DNA from: Tetraselmis striata
Lineage: Eukaryota > Chlorophyta > Chlorodendrophyceae > Chlorodendrales > Chlorodendraceae
Direction of reading: 5' to 3'
Assembly (NCBI GenBank): GCA_006384855.1
Contig: VCJN01000543.1
Span: 272,407 to 336,406, forward strand
Length of the DNA stretch: 64,000 nt
This document shows, one piece after another, positions 34,517 through 47,901 of this stretch. Position numbers and translations under genes: made by a program. The notes under the pieces were generated by a model. That model had not been told where the DNA came from. It searched no databases and saw only the letters and a program-made list of their open reading frames with translations. How positions within the stretch are numbered: position 1 is the stretch's first letter; each line of letters opens with the position of its first letter.

Positions 34517-37500
34517 TCAGCCCGTCTGCGATTCGTTGAATGTGTCCTCCATCATGATCAGCCGGCTCAGCTGCCACACCACGTGCACATCCCCGTCCTG
34601 GCAGTGCTTTTCGATGAGCTCCTGCCGTCCGCGCTCGTCGATGAAGTCCTCGCGGAAGACCGCCTGCATGCCTCTGACGGCAGCAACACTCTGCGCGTTG
34701 GCCCGCGCTGCCCTCACAGCCATGCCCGGTAGGCAGCGGCATGCGGCGGGGCAGCTGCGCACCTGTACATCTGCAGCAGCTTGCTCTCCCCCAACTTGAG
34801 CTCCAGGCTCATCCTCAGTTGCTCAATCCGCGCCGCAGTGACGTCGCTGGGCTCCAAGCCCGGCTCTGGGTCGGCGTCGGACGGTTCATTGCTTTCCGCG
34901 TCGTCTGCCTCCAGAACATCCTGGATTTCGTCCAGAACCTACGCATGCCGGAAACCCTAGATGTTGAACCTTTCCCATGGGGCATGCGGTGGCACGCGAC
35001 ATCGTGCGGCTGAAACACGGGCGCCCACCTGCAGAAGTTCGCGGCCGGCGTGCCGGGAGTCCCAGATGTCTCTCACACTGGCGCTGAAGTCGCGCACCTC
35101 CCGCAGCCCGTCACACACCTCCGCCTTGGCAGCGGCCTCGTTCGTCTCGGGGGCCTCGCTCGGCGGCGCCGGGGCCTCTTCGCCCGGCGCCGCCCCCCAC
35201 GACGGGAACGCGGGCGTGTAGATCACCACATTGGGCTCGCTCCCGGGCGCCTTCCCCGCCTGCCTGCCTCGCCGCGCCCGCCTTTCTGCGGCGCTCGCTG
35301 CCTCGCTCGCCCCACGGCTCCCCTCAGCTTGGTCCGGCTGTGAACGGCCGTCGATCACGGGGAACTCGCTTACTTCCGGATGCGAGGCGGCGGGCTCCTC
35401 GTGCTCAGCAGGCACCTGCGAAACGGAATCGCTGCCTCAGGCGTGACGACACATGTGAAGCGTAGCTCAGGAGTGTTCCACCAAAGCAGGGGTTTGACAG
35501 CGCGCAGCATTTACGCATATCGGGAAGCAGCACTCGCCTCGCTTTCGCCGGTCGCACTACCTGACGATGCACTCACCATCACCACCTAGCAGGAGCGCAA
35601 TAATAGGGGATGGACGGGGCCAAGCAGCAGGGGGGGGGTAGGGGGGGTCAGTGTTACTCCGAGAAGATGTCATGCCATGGCGCAAGCCATGCGAACCGGT
35701 CATCCTACCGGAGTGGACTCCGCCCCCAGGACGGCGCCCTGCCGTTCGGCAAACTTGGCGCCCTCCGCCTTCAGCACCGAGCGCTTCAGCGTGGGCCTCA
35801 CGGATTTCAGTCCCGCCTGCAGACGGGGACCGCCGCATGAGACAGCAGCAGCAGGTCAACGGAGCGCGGCCTCTGCGGCCGGAACGCCGGCTCGGGGTGT
35901 ATCCTGCCAGTGCTGCCCGGGCAGCAGGTCGAACGGCCCGGCAGTGTGGACAGCAAGACGACGACGACGCACTACGACCCTCGCGCCGATTTTTTATCAA
36001 TATTTATATGAAATATATTATTACTCCCAGCGAGCGATAAGTATACTACCCCACAAAAACAATCACCAATTAGCGAATTTGAGGCTTGCCCGGTCGCACC
36101 TTGAACTGGTGAATCCTCTTGGTGGCCTCCTCGCGATCCTTCGCCCGCTCCCTCTCCTTCTCCTACATGACACCGCCCCGTGAGCCGTCGAGACATTCTC
36201 GTAGACATTTTCGGGCAGTGAAGGAGGCACTCCCCACGCCTTCCCTGGTCAGCATGCGATTGTCGCTCGTATCGGTCACGCCCACCTTGAGCTGCGCATC
36301 CAGCTCCTCCCTGCGCGCCCGCTGCTCCTTCTCTTGCTCGATCCTCTTCGCGCGCTCGCGAGCCTTGGCCTCCTGCGGGTGGCAGTCAGGGTGAGACACG
36401 GTACCACCGCCACCGGGGATGTAACGGCTTGGCGTGGGAGGCGCTGCGCTTGCGCACCATGGCCTGCTGCTTCTCGAGGCGCTTCCGGTCCGCCTCCTCC
36501 CGCTTCTTCCGGTCCCTCTCCAGCGCAGATTGCCGTTTCCGCTCCTTCTGCGCCTCAACCTGGCACAGCAGGCAGGGTCAGGAAAGCGACCGCGCGCTGT
36601 TGCAGATGGAGTGCCAGCCCGATACCGTAGGCCGCCCACCGCATGCCGCACGCAAGGCCGTGGCCCTGGCGGAGGGTGGAGGCTGGAGGGAGGCGAACCT
36701 TGGCCCGGTTCTCCAATTCGTGAGGCTTCACCTTGACATCCAGGTGGATCTGCAAGCAATCGCCCGATCCGAGCAAGCACTGTCACAACACGGCTCTCTC
36801 TCTGGACCGGGCCGTTTGGCCTGTGATCAGCATGGCGAGCGCGGGCGTCGCGGGGTTGCAGGCAACCTGATGCACCGCGCTGGTGGATGCGCTCGCCGGG
36901 CGGCGGATGCCGCCATTTGGCCGCCCAATTGCTCTTGCCGATGACGTCTTCTTGGGCAGGGTCACGGTAGACTGCCTCATTCCCGGCTGGAAAGGTGGCG
37001 GCCCGGAGGTGCAGGCGCCAGTGGGCCCCACGTCGGCCTGCTCGGCGATTTCGTACGCTGCCTGCAGCACAGGGCGGGACCGAAGCATTGGCTGCCAGGG
37101 CGGGAGGGGGAAGGTGGGGAGGGGGGGGAGGGAATAAAGCGTTTGCCGCCTCTGTTTAGAGGTGGTGGCGGACACCTGTTTGAAGCAGTCGGTGCTTGCG
37201 GCTGTGGCGCTGTTTCTGCGCCTGGTACCGATACTCGTAGGATGGACTGCCGCTGCGTTCTCCTGCGGAATGGCACTGCAGTGCCATGCGCCCCACAGCA
37301 GCCAACCGTTCAGCAGCGCCGCAGGCTTGGCGACCCCGCGACCTTCATCAGGCGGCTGGCTTCAAGGGCGGGTGCCGGAGGGAGTGAGCGAGTAGGCACA
37401 GCTCGGAGGCTGCTCGCACCAAGGGATGTGCTCCAGACCGATGCGGATTTCTTCGCCCTGGCTGTTCTCCATCATGTACTTGGCGTACCGAGTGACATGC

Positions 37501-39333
37501 TTCTGTACGTATGTCAGCCGGAGGATGTCTTGAATGGAGGGCCGGGCCTGCGCAGGCAAGGGCGCGGCTGCATGCCGACACTCAACAGCAGGATGGGGGC
37601 ATGCACCCAACGCCCTGTTTCCGGGACTTGCTGGAAGCTCCGCAGGCATGCATTTATGCGAGGAGGCAGCTTTAGAATGAGGGGAGGAGGGAGGGGGGGG
37701 GCAACGTGGCACATCATGCGGCCACAGTGGGAGATTCGTCCAGGATGCACGCACCTTCGGTGACTGCTGCAGCATAGAGTCTGTCAGCTTCCGCAAGGAC
37801 AGCGAAAACTTTGAAGGGATTGGAGGATACCTGCAACGAGGGCCAACATCAGGTCAGTGGCGTGGCAGAGGGAGGGAGAGGGAGAGAGAGAGGGAGGGAG
37901 GGAGGCTGCCTCGATCGCTCAGCGCGGGTGTCGCTGTTGGGAACGCACCTTCCCTGCATGATCTTCATGACCAGTGCCGGCAGGCAGTTCCCGTCAAACG
38001 CGCGCTTCAGTGTAGTTAATTCATACAGCAGGCACCTGCGCCGGCAGCGGGTGCTAGTCATTCGCGCCGGTCGGGTGAGAGCATGCTTGGTGCTTACACC
38101 CGGTGGGACAACAGGCAGCCACGTGGCTGTTCATGGAATCATGCGCCGGTGGGGGGATAAGCATCGCGGCGCATGTGTCCGCACCCCAGTGACCACACGT
38201 CGCTCTTCGAGTTGTAGGGCTGGCCTTCACACATCTCAGGCGAGAAATAGTACGGCGTCCCCACCTGTCGCGCAGCACGCAAGGAGTCAGCCGGTGTGCC
38301 GATGCATTCGTGAACCACAAAGCCGAGGCGGAGTGGGGCTGGTGCAGAGGAGGGCGAGGGGATGGGTACCCAAGTCTTGGCCATGCTGGCACTGTTGAGT
38401 ATGCGCGCCACCCCAAAGTCTCCCAGCTTCAGTATGCCGTTCTTCGACAGAAATATGTTCTGCGACTTGATGTCCCTGAGGGCGATGGGCACAGGTTGGA
38501 TCCTGGTCATCACTGCTTACGCGTGCACCCCCATCACACGCTCTGTCTCTCGGATGTGGGCGGCATAAGGCAGTGCTTGGCATGTGCTGCGCGTAGGCAT
38601 TTAGCGGCACAGGATGCACAGCGCTTTGCAGGCCTGGGTCCATTGCATAAGGGCGCCGACCTGTGAAGAACGTCTTTGCCGTGCACATGCAGGAGGGCCA
38701 GCAGAATCTGGACGAACCTGTTTGCCACAGCATAATAAGCCAGCTGTGGTATTTCGGAACGTGGCCACGAGCGCTCAGTGAGTGGCTAGCGTGCGTGATG
38801 AGAGGTGACTGGTGAGCATGGCACGGGCTGTCGTGGCGCAGCGACCTACATGAACATTATTTGGTCCTCGGAGTACAGCATGTTCTGCTCGGCGCGCTGC
38901 TGAATAACGGCACTGAGCTCCCCTCCCTCCGCGTACTCCGTGACTATGTTCAGAACTCCGTCCTGGAAGCAAAGTCCCAGAAACATTTGACCGTGCGCCA
39001 TAGACGCGTCCTGCAGCCAGTGCTGGTTGGGAGGGGGGGGGGGGGGGGGGGGGGGCGCTCGCATAATACCTCGATAATCGACTCGTGGTAGTGGATGATG
39101 TTGGTGTGCCGAAACTGAGACAGTAACAGCACCTCCGAAAGCGCATCCTGCTTCTCCTTGTCCGTCAAATCGGAGATGCGAACCCGCTTGAGAACGATAG
39201 TCCCGCCGTCCCCTACCCTCGTCCCTACGTGCGCGTCGCCGAAGGTGCCTCGGCCCAAAAAGCTGCCCAGCTCATAGCGGTCCGACAGCGCGCCGGAAGT
39301 CACCCCAGCGTCGGCCAGCTGGGCCGTGTCCAT
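34517..39333 (-). CDS. NEK (NIMA-related) protein kinase with long coiled-coil tail
   Basis: Ser/Thr kinase of the NEK1/NEK5-like type, from a family tied to mitosis and cilia. Many exons. The kinase domain is intact: glycine loop [12 protein letters not shown] and Lys in IVLKRVRI (39.3-39.1 kb); [25 protein letters not shown] joined over an intron to [12 protein letters not shown] in LGDFGVARI (38.4 kb); [12 protein letters not shown] and SDVWSLGC (38.2 kb); [12 protein letters not shown]. Its end is near 37.4 kb. A tail follows: charged coiled coil ([20 protein letters not shown], 36.4-36.3 kb), acidic linkers at 35.4-35.0 kb, and a conserved-looking C-terminus ([20 protein letters not shown]…[12 protein letters not shown]) ending at 34517. 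The start ATG at 39333 was chosen because it sits 24 codons before RYELGSF; an in-frame ATG at 39519 is possible. Exon joins in the tail are partly inferred. Confidence 0.88.
39030..39054 (+). repeat. G homopolymer inside a NEK kinase-domain intron
   Basis: About 25 G on the plus strand, so a C run in the transcript sense, between the exons for HYHESI and the GGELSAVI block. Confidence 0.8.
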
Positions 39334-40251
39334 GATGCTGGCGACCGGGGCACGCCAGATGCCGTGCGCATGTGCACCTTGGAAGCTGCAGCCTCCGCAG
39401 CAGCATACGCTACCGGTACGGTTTGGCTGAGAAATGCTTGTCCAGCCGGGCCAGCGTAGTCCACCATGCTTTACATCTCCGCGCAACGCGGGGATGATAT
39501 CGAGGATATCGCCGAACAATCACTACTTGTTTATATTTTTTGCGCCGCCGCCAGTAATTAATTATATGAGCTAGCAGCAGAAGGCCAGTAATCTTTTATT
39601 TATATAAGGATTAAAACTTACCTGTCGCTGGTACCAGGTACGGGCAGTCGGACGTGGGGCTGCTGCTGCTACCCGCACAGCTCGTAGCACGAAGCAGCAT
39701 TATCAGATTGTGTCGATATGTTACGATATGGACCGGGTATTGGACCGGTAATAATCCTTAGTCGCTACGATCAGTCGCAATATTATATAAAGGATCTATA
39801 ATATCAAGTATTATCTCGCGCCAGGATCGTGCACATTAATCGTACGTTAATTTGGCGTTTAAGATGTATACTGGTACTCATTCGTCCATATAAATCGTAC
39901 GAATAATATAATGGACCCTCATAGCAAACGTACCTGCGCGCAAGCCTGCAACGATGTCATCCCCGCCTGCCCGCCCCTACCTGTACTCCCAGGCGCTCAG
40001 CAGCAGCAGACAGTGAGGACAGGAGGATGTCGAACGCCTGCCTGCGGGACCGCCCAGCAGTAGCGACTACTTGTCGCCCGGACAGCACCGCATCAGCACT
40101 CAGCAATACCTCGGGAACTACTCGTAGCGCCCGGCACAGCAGCAGATAGGCACGGCACCGCTGCTCGATCGTTATTTGCAGGCAGTGAGGATCGCCGACG
40201 CTACACCCACCGGCACGTGCGCCTGGAAGCAGCAGCGCGGCGTCGCGCACG
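39334..40251. promoter_or_regulatory. Bidirectional intergenic region, NEK / EMC6
   Basis: The two genes are divergent, about 0.9 kb apart, so both promoters should lie here. Part of it (39530-39950) is AT-rich with TATA-like stretches. I cannot assign individual elements. Confidence 0.4.
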
Positions 40252-41022
40252 ATGGCGGAAGTCTCGGAGCAGCCGGCCAACCGGGAGCTGTTCAACGTCC
40301 AGAACCACATGCACAACAAGCAAGTGGTGTACTTCACGTACGGTACCTGCCGAAGGGCTTCATTCACTGACTGCTCTACCTCTAATCTGTAGCCGTCCGC
40401 CCTCCCTGTGCCGATGCCACCCCCAAACCCAGGTGACCCGCCCGCCAACCATCTCACTAGACCGCCACCCGCTGCAGGCGTGTGTATGCGGCGATCGTAG
40501 GAGGCGTGTTCACTGGCCTGGTGGGCGTGACGGGCTTCATTGGCGTGCTGCACATGGTGGCCTGGCAGGTGCTGGTAAGTGCGCCTCCCCCCTCCGGGTC
40601 CAACACGCACACCCGCTCGCCCCTCGCCACGCATGGCACAGTTGTGTTATTACGCACTGCATCGCATCCACACGCTGAGCTTGTCGTCCCTGTGCGCCAG
40701 TTTTCTGGCCTCCTCCTCCTCAAGAGGGGCACCGACACTGGGCAAAAGTACTTCCTAAAAAAGTGAGCGCGCCATTGGCTTTTGCAACCCACCGGTTTGC
40801 TTCCCCTATCGCTGCCGGAACTCTCTGCAATCTGCGACGCAGCCCCAAGCGCATGGAGGCTGACTGACACAGCATGCACCCCTCCCACCCCCCTTCCTCC
40901 CCTCTGCCCTGACATTCCCCTGCAGCTCCGAGATCATGTGGCAGCAGGCCTTCAATAGCACGACGCTCTTGACGTTCATCCTGTTCTGGACGTTTGCGTA
41001 CAGCATGGCATACGTATTCTAA
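40252..41022 (+). CDS. EMC6: ER membrane protein complex subunit 6 (EMC6)
   Basis: EMC6 is a small core subunit of the ER membrane complex that inserts tail-anchored and multi-span proteins. Four exons, 40252-40337, 40478-40574, 40701-40762 and 40926-41022, join in phase to 113 residues, close to the family's about 110. The N-terminal part (ELFNVQNHMHNKQVVYFTR) matches the cytosolic lead-in. Three hydrophobic segments follow: VYAAIVGGVFTGLVGVTG, a segment through VLHMVAWQVLFSGLLLL, and LLTFILFWTFAYSMAYVF at the C-terminus, which is the family's LFWTFxYxMxxVx ending. Divergent from NEK and convergent with XRCC2. Confidence 0.93.
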
Positions 41023-41206
41023 GGCCGCCGGTGCCACAGTCAACCCCGCCGCCCCCTTCCTCTGCCCAAGACCGCCTCCACCCCCTACCCACCTACCCAT
41101 ACCCCTCATCCTGGTCATATAAGCAAGTGGTTACATACAGAACACAGTGTGGCGCGGTGCGCTTCTCACTTCACGCCGGGCGCGAAATCCCACTCCGGGG
41201 GATGGC
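41023..41206. other. 184-bp convergent spacer EMC6 / XRCC2
   Basis: The stop codons of two opposite-strand genes lie 184 bp apart, so the 3' UTRs very probably overlap. Confidence 0.7.
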
Positions 41207-43349
41207 TCAGCGGAAGTCCAGCCCGCTGTCAGTGATGCGGAAACCGCAGATTTCGTCGGTGGGCGGCACCTGCCGATGGAAAATAAGCCGTTTAAGTATA
41301 CGATACGGAGCGGATCCGCGCCCTGCGCCTCGCACCTAGCCAAGCAGGCAAGCAGCCGGCCGGCCTCGCGCACCTGCCATTTCGCCGCGATGTGCTGTCC
41401 GCCAGCCGGATCGCTGCCTGCAGCGTGAACTAGCAGCACCTCGCTCGAGAGCACCTCCTGCCGGACGGTCACATCAGGTGCTGGTGACAGCCGCACGGGG
41501 ACATGCAAAGCAGGCAGATGCCTGCCTGTGGTGCCCCACAGGAGTATCTATCTGTGTATCAGAAGTATCTACCGATCGGGGCGTGCATGCTGCCGGGAAG
41601 GCACTCACCTTCCAGGCGACGGGGGCATAGTCTCGATACTTCCGGCGCGCAGCCGCTCCGGTCGTCAGAGCCTGCTCCGCCTGCGCGGCGGCAGCGCATG
41701 GCCATGCACTGTAGTGAGCACGGGGAGCAGCCGCCCCGCGTGCCATTGCTGTGCCGAGAGACGGCCGGGGCGGCGTACCCCTGTGGTCCACTTAGTCGCG
41801 ATGGCACCGACGGCGCATTTGCGCAGGGTGTCCCGCAGCGATGCAGCGGCTGCTTTGTGGATGTTACCTGTCGTGGGCGCTACGGAGCTCTCACCTGATG
41901 CAGCAGCAGCAGCTGGCACAGCCCCGCGAGCTCAGATGTCTGTGTTGTGACCAGGCAAGGAATAGCTGGAGAGATGTGACGCTTTCAATCGTGCCGCGTG
42001 GAGGCATGGAGCGCGCTGTATGGGAGCGGCTACCTGGAGCTGCCCGACATGCGCGATCAATCCAGTGCTGAGCCGCCAGGCTGTCGATCAAGACGAGTTT
42101 CACGGGAGCCGGATGGCTCTGCAGGCAGGCCGGGCACCGGTCATTCAGCCCTCACTGCCCCCCCAAAGCTCAACACGTGCATCATCCACTTTGCACACAA
42201 GCAGCAGCACCGGTGTGAGCTACACCTCGGACAGTCGCTGGATGTGCAGGGGAAGAGATTGCAGAGTCGCCAGGAAATCCGTGCTGTCGTGACATGTCAC
42301 CTGCAGCAAATGGCGGGGTCGGTGGGCATTCATCATCGACGCCAAAGCTAAAGCCAAAGCGGTCAGGAAGACATCCACAAACAAGCCTGCGGCTGCGCAT
42401 AGTGAACTGCATAGCGCTGCTGCAACTCTCAGGCGGACGAGAACGCATGCGGCGCGATCTGCTTGACATACGCTGTGAAATCTCTGGAGGCAGTCTTCCA
42501 CTAGCTCCTCGTCGCGGGCAACCTGGCCTCTGTGTGGAGTGCACCAAAGGGTGCATTACTTGACTGCACATGAGCACCTGACATGCGGTTACGAAACAGC
42601 AACGAAAGGTGTTTGCAGAGGCACTGACTCTGCGTCATCAGCGCCTGCCAGCTGAGCGCCTGCCAATCGTTCATCTAGAACCTGCCGAACAGCGCGTGCT
42701 ATGTCAGTGGAGATTACGTCCTGTTGTTCCTGGCGGAATCGCACATGTGCCAGCAGCCCCAAGACATCACCGGCGGCAAATGCCAAAAACCCGCCGCAGT
42801 CACCTGGATCAGGCGCAGTGGGTCGAAACGAGCGTCCACGTCGATCATCAACACTTGCCCTGTGGAGAGACCACAACGCTTAGATTTAGAATTGACTGGC
42901 AGCTTCAACTCTAACGCCGCCGCACATGGCATAGCTTCGCTTTTTACTGACCTTCACCGCCACCGAGGTCGACGTTCCCCCATTTCCTGGGCAGAATGCA
43001 GGAGACCGCTGCCTACATGGAAACCCAGCATTTTAGGGGCATGTACAAGCAGCGCAGAGGGAAAGGACGGCATGACTAGCTGGAAAGTGAAAGGGTATGG
43101 AGGAAACCGCGCCTGGATGAGAAGCTCCGTCTTGCCAGTTCCGGTGGGGCCCACAATTGCGTACCCCCGGCCCACTCTTACGCCGAGTCGATCAAGAAAG
43201 GGCACGGCGGTACATATAGGCTCCGCCCGCGACGCCGTGCGGTTCACCAGAGCAGCGGCGTCTTCGTCGGGAGTTCCGAACGCCACCAGAGTGTCGAGTC
43301 CAAGACTGGCGAGGTTGTCCACGAGCGGGAGTGCGGCGGAATGGGCCAT
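41207..43349 (-). CDS. XRCC2: XRCC2-like RAD51 paralogue (recombination repair)
   Basis: XRCC2 is a RAD51 paralogue acting in homologous recombination as part of the BCDX2 complex. Minus-strand blocks in order: start MAHSAALPLVDNL with Walker A GPTGTGKTELL (43349-43115); VLMIDVDARFDPLRL (about 42865-42815); VRFRQEQQDVISTDIARAVR (about 42745-42690); EDCLQRFHSVCQADRAACVL (42500-42440); SLPLHIQRL (about 42255); KLVLIDSLAAQHWIDR (42100-42050), matching the family's LxLLILDSLSAFYWIDR block; ASLRDTLRKCAVGAIATKWT (41870-41800); and the last exon ending CGFRITDSGLDFR. That order and the ending fit XRCC2 better than other RAD51 paralogues. Several exon joins, including the one after Walker A, are not resolved. 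Confidence 0.85.
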
Positions 43350-46300
43350 CAGAGTACGCGCTCAGGAGCAGCTGATCACACCGGGGCATGTGCTACAGTT
43401 GCCCCGTTTCTTCTGACGTCGTCTTGTCAAGCTGCGACTTGTGTTGGCCACGACATGGGCTCATCTGCTTTGGTCATCGTCGAGGAGCAGCAGAGCCGAC
43501 TATGATGCTGCGTAATCTTCGTGGATGTGGCGGTGAGGGTGGTATGACGGAAGCGCGACGCGACGGATGATGCTGTGCGCGCGCTACAGCATCCACTGCT
43601 GCTACTGGGTTTTTCATCTGCACGATATATATGTCATACAGGTCGTTCGTCTATTTATGTCATGATTACACATGCCAACTGCAACATTTAAGAAATCCCT
43701 GCTGCAGAAATCGAGAGGGAAATCCAGCAACGGGCCACCAGAGGCGGGAACCGCCTGGCAGCCACCGACCAGCCTCTAATCCTTATTTATACCGTTTCCG
43801 CTACCGCGACCTACCTGCGCTGATGATGTTGAAGTAAATATACCAGTCCACATAAGTCTGCACATAAAAATCCGCGCGCGTATCCTCGCGTTGTTGCCCG
43901 GGGCATGGGGCTGCTGGCTACGGGGCCGTGGAGCCTCGCGTTTCAGCAGTGTATGGAAGCCTCCTACGCCAAGTACGGGTAGGCAGCCGCATTTCATCAT
44001 CCGGTTATCGCACTTCTTGCAAAAAGATTCTTGGGCAATATCGTTTCTGTTTGGCGGCACAAGGCGAGAACCACAGAAAAACGGTCAACAAAAGGGAGCA
44101 ACATGCTGGCGGTGTAGCTACCGTCCGTTACATTTGCACTACGCGCGCTACCGATCGTGGATGAACATATGCATATGCATGCATGCAAGCCATGCATGCA
44201 TGTACGAGTGTATATCACGCGCAAGTTTGAGCCCTGCCAGTCCATGCATGCTACCAATGCAATGCATGATTTCCATCATGAGAGCGTGACCATCATGCTG
44301 CCAGTTATCCACAAGTTTCAATCCCACAATCTTTCAAACTGCAAGGCGATAAGCCCCGCCATTGGTTGCGGAAGACCGTCAGTGGGAACACCGTTGCGTC
44401 TCGCCGGGTTGAGGTAGTAGTAATATATGTATGTATAGATAGAGTGCTGTCGGTTCAAAAAACGGTACAACACTATAAACGATTCGGTAGTCCTCTGGGG
44501 CATGCTTATGTATACCACCGGCATCGTAGCCGCACGTGGGCTAAGCGCGAGCTCGCCCCCTAAACAACAATTTATTCACGACTAGTGCGCAGATCCGCGC
44601 GTGCGTGTTGTAGTCGTAACACATGCCACCCATGATCAAAGAGGGAGAGCCGACGGAAATATGGCGACGGCGGTGTTGACACGACTACGACGTGGAGACC
44701 CATCGAAGAAGTCCTCGTCGCGCGCAGCTGCGCACTCGCGCCTAGGAGCTTGCGTGGAGTGGCGCATTTACACATTACATTCCCCCATCATGCGCGCTAC
44801 GCCCCAAACCACAATGGGTTGACTGGCTGGTGGCTGCCCATAGTGGGGGTATTTTTATTATTGACAGGCCATGGAATTTTGCCGTTTTATCGGCTTGATG
44901 ATGTCCCATTGAGTGATCTAGAAAGCGCTGCTAACGGGATTCCAGCCCGCATTCATATCGTCTACATTTTGAATAAACGGCGGCGTATAAATGTTACGAA
45001 TTGCGCGTGATAGTAGTAAAAAGAGTGCTGCTCTGTGAAAGGCGAACAACCAGGTTGCGAATGTCGCGCACGCAGCCCGCTAGCTGACCATCGATAGACG
45101 CTATACCATGCGACGAGCAGCATGGGGTAGATGGGTAACACATGTAACTTGAGGACCATGGGATGAGGAAAATCGCGTTTTTTTTATTTTCAAACACCGG
45201 CTTTATGAAATAGCGTGCCGTGCGTTCGGTTCTAAAATAAGACCGGCCACAAACCCAGTTGCAATTCCAACACGTGTTTCACTGATATTGCCACATGGCA
45301 GGTATCGCGCGCGCACCGCACACCGTCGCATGGACCCTAGCACACCATATAGGTCCACTTCCAGTCATAAATTTCCCCGCCATGACCGCAACGGCAGAGG
45401 TTTTGCTGCGTGGGTTTGTCGAAGAGCGAACTAAGCGAAATCTCACCGCCCATCACAACATGGAGTTGATAGGATATATATATCATGTAAATCATGTATA
45501 TATATTCTGAAATAATAAATCCCGTTAAATTCTATGCGAGGAGTAGCCTTCACCTACTTCTTGGAGTGCTCAATATTTCGGGGCGTTAACTGAGCTATGG
45601 GGCTACTGCAAAGACCAAAAATGGCAGTAACAATCATTAAAAAAATAAAAAATGTAAATAGAAACAATCATTGCAACATATGTGTCCACGTCCTAGTCCA
45701 CATCGTGAATTTTGCGGCACAACGTGCGTCTCAATATCCAAATAGGCGCGGTGGCGCATGACAATGTGTTGTATGGTGTACTCACATTTGGCCACTCATA
45801 TTTGGCGGCACAGCATGCCCCTCTCGACCTATGCGCACGACGGCCGCCATGCCCCAGCATTTTAGCAACCCCCTTATGGCATCATTTCGCTATTTCCACC
45901 AGCATCGAATATTTACAGTGCACGCCATTCCAGCTCGGTCCGCCATACACTAGGCTCGCGGTGATGGGCATGTAAGCACTAATACATCGCAATAAAGCTT
46001 CCCTCTGCCACACGAAGGACTCGGGAGGTCGCGCAAGAACCCTATCATGCGCGCGGCGCGTACAATATAATGATCACATCATCAAAGCAGTATTTTCCCC
46101 GTGATTGTTTTGCTCGGAAACTAGCAAAATCCATACATAGGGCTTGTAGTCCCATTTCTGAATAATCTATATTGGCATTTTCACTACTGTTCTTCACGCA
46201 CCAGTGGTGATGTGGTATATGAGTACGGGTGCAGTCGTTAATAATATTTTATCACACTATCAGGGCTATATCATAACATGATGCACATCAATGTGAATGC

Positions 46301-47901
46301 TGCAAAATATGTGGTTTTGAAACGCTATAGAAGGTACCGCCACATGCTATGTTTTATTGCGAAAGTGCTGACAGGAACGGCTACCGCGTGGCATCAGTAG
46401 TATCGGGTCGTACGTGCCATGAACGCATTTCTCCCAGCAAGCCGTACTACCCTTAGCAACATGCATGAACGGCCTCGTCGATGCAGCCACATATATGCAT
46501 CATACAATCACAGCACGTCGTTTGGATCCCCGAAACCCGGGCTTGTGTCAGAAATTTGTGGAGAGGTATACATAGTGAAAATAACCGACAATAATGGAAT
46601 AACAGTGCAGTCCCCCTCGTAAGTCTTGCATTGTACGTCCCTGTCCGTGCCGCCACGTCAGCACCCACGGCGCCGACCACCGAGCGGTACAGTGGCGCAT
46701 TTTAATGATATATTGCTGGTAACTTATTCAGTTAGAATATTCATCGACGACGGCTGGAGATGTTTAGAGATGGTGGAGGGGGGGCGTGCCTATTACTCTC
46801 TGCCTATCCCGCTCTGCGCTGGTTCGAATCCTGCCGCGCGGGGCCCTCGGTGGGAATATAACCGAGGGGGGGTAGGGGTAGGAGGGCCAGATGCAAATAT
46901 TTTCAGGTTCTCCTACAAACCCTAGTACAGTGTCTTACCGCGCGACCCGCATCCTGATAAAAAGGCGATGTACTCGCCCCATGAGGGCGAAGTTTCCCTG
47001 CGTAGGGCCCCGCTAGGCGCAGCCCGATAGCAGAATATGGGAGCGTATTGATGGCCAGCCCTACCACATACCCTGGACGATGCCCTAGCAGGTGACCATA
47101 TGGACCCAGCACCCGCTGACTCGGGGGCTGCAACCCTGCGCAGTACGAGCTGAAGCCCGGCTCTACCAAGGGCGCATTAAATGCGGACAGCAGCTGTAGG
47201 TGGGATGGTTTTGGAGCAAGCCATAATTGCAGTATTGGCCGTATTGCGGGAACTGCTCACTTGCTTGCATGCCGACGGCGGCGAGAGCGCGCGGTTGTGA
47301 ATGTGTTCCACGATGGTAGAGCTAACTCTTGGCGGGCAGCATATAGAACGCATACACGTGCGATGTAAAAATTCGCGCCCTCGTGACATTGGGTTATCAA
47401 TTCAATACTAACCCTGAACAATGACACGCACACCTATGGCTCTTACGAGAGCACAACAAACGCCACTTAGTTTGAGCTGCCCCCACGCATGATGTCATGT
47501 TCACGTATGCACATGGAAGGGCGCGGCCGGAAACGAAGGCGGGGACTCATAATGGGCCAGTCTACAATTGATGCTTGACAAGGGGGGCAAGACTTCTGTG
47601 GGCAGGTGTACAATCGCTCTGTGCCATTATTTACGCAAATGACAGGTCGCCGCAGAGCATCATCCATCCATCCATTGTCCATCATGCTGATAAGCGAGGT
47701 ACAGGTATATGCGAGTGTGCAATGGTGGTGTGCAAGAGTGTTGAGCAGATGCCGATGGCGCTGCCGCAGCCATCGGCAGTTGTGTTGGCTACGTTGTATT
47801 ACAGATAGAGCTGGCCATATTACGTCAACTAGTCTTGGAGCTAGTGGGGACGAGGGGGGAGGGGGGTCTGGCCAGAGCATGCATTGTGTTTGTGCAACAG
47901 C
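43350..47901. other. Gene desert, AT-richer, with simple CATGCA-type repeats
   Basis: Only short ORFs without protein character. At 44160-44300 there are alternating CATGCATGC stretches. Clearly lower GC than the flanking genes. XRCC2 starts at the left edge, so the first few hundred bases should contain its promoter. A decayed mobile element could fill the rest, but I recognise none. Confidence 0.5.

Noticed and set aside
44150..44300. CATGCATG-rich stretch as a regulatory array
   Set aside because: It is irregular, with no fixed spacing or nearby gene; a simple-sequence explanation is enough.
46760..46850. Possible tRNA gene (GGTTCGAATCC B-box at about 46820)
   Set aside because: The T stem has a mismatch and no matching acceptor or anticodon arm can be built from the flanks.
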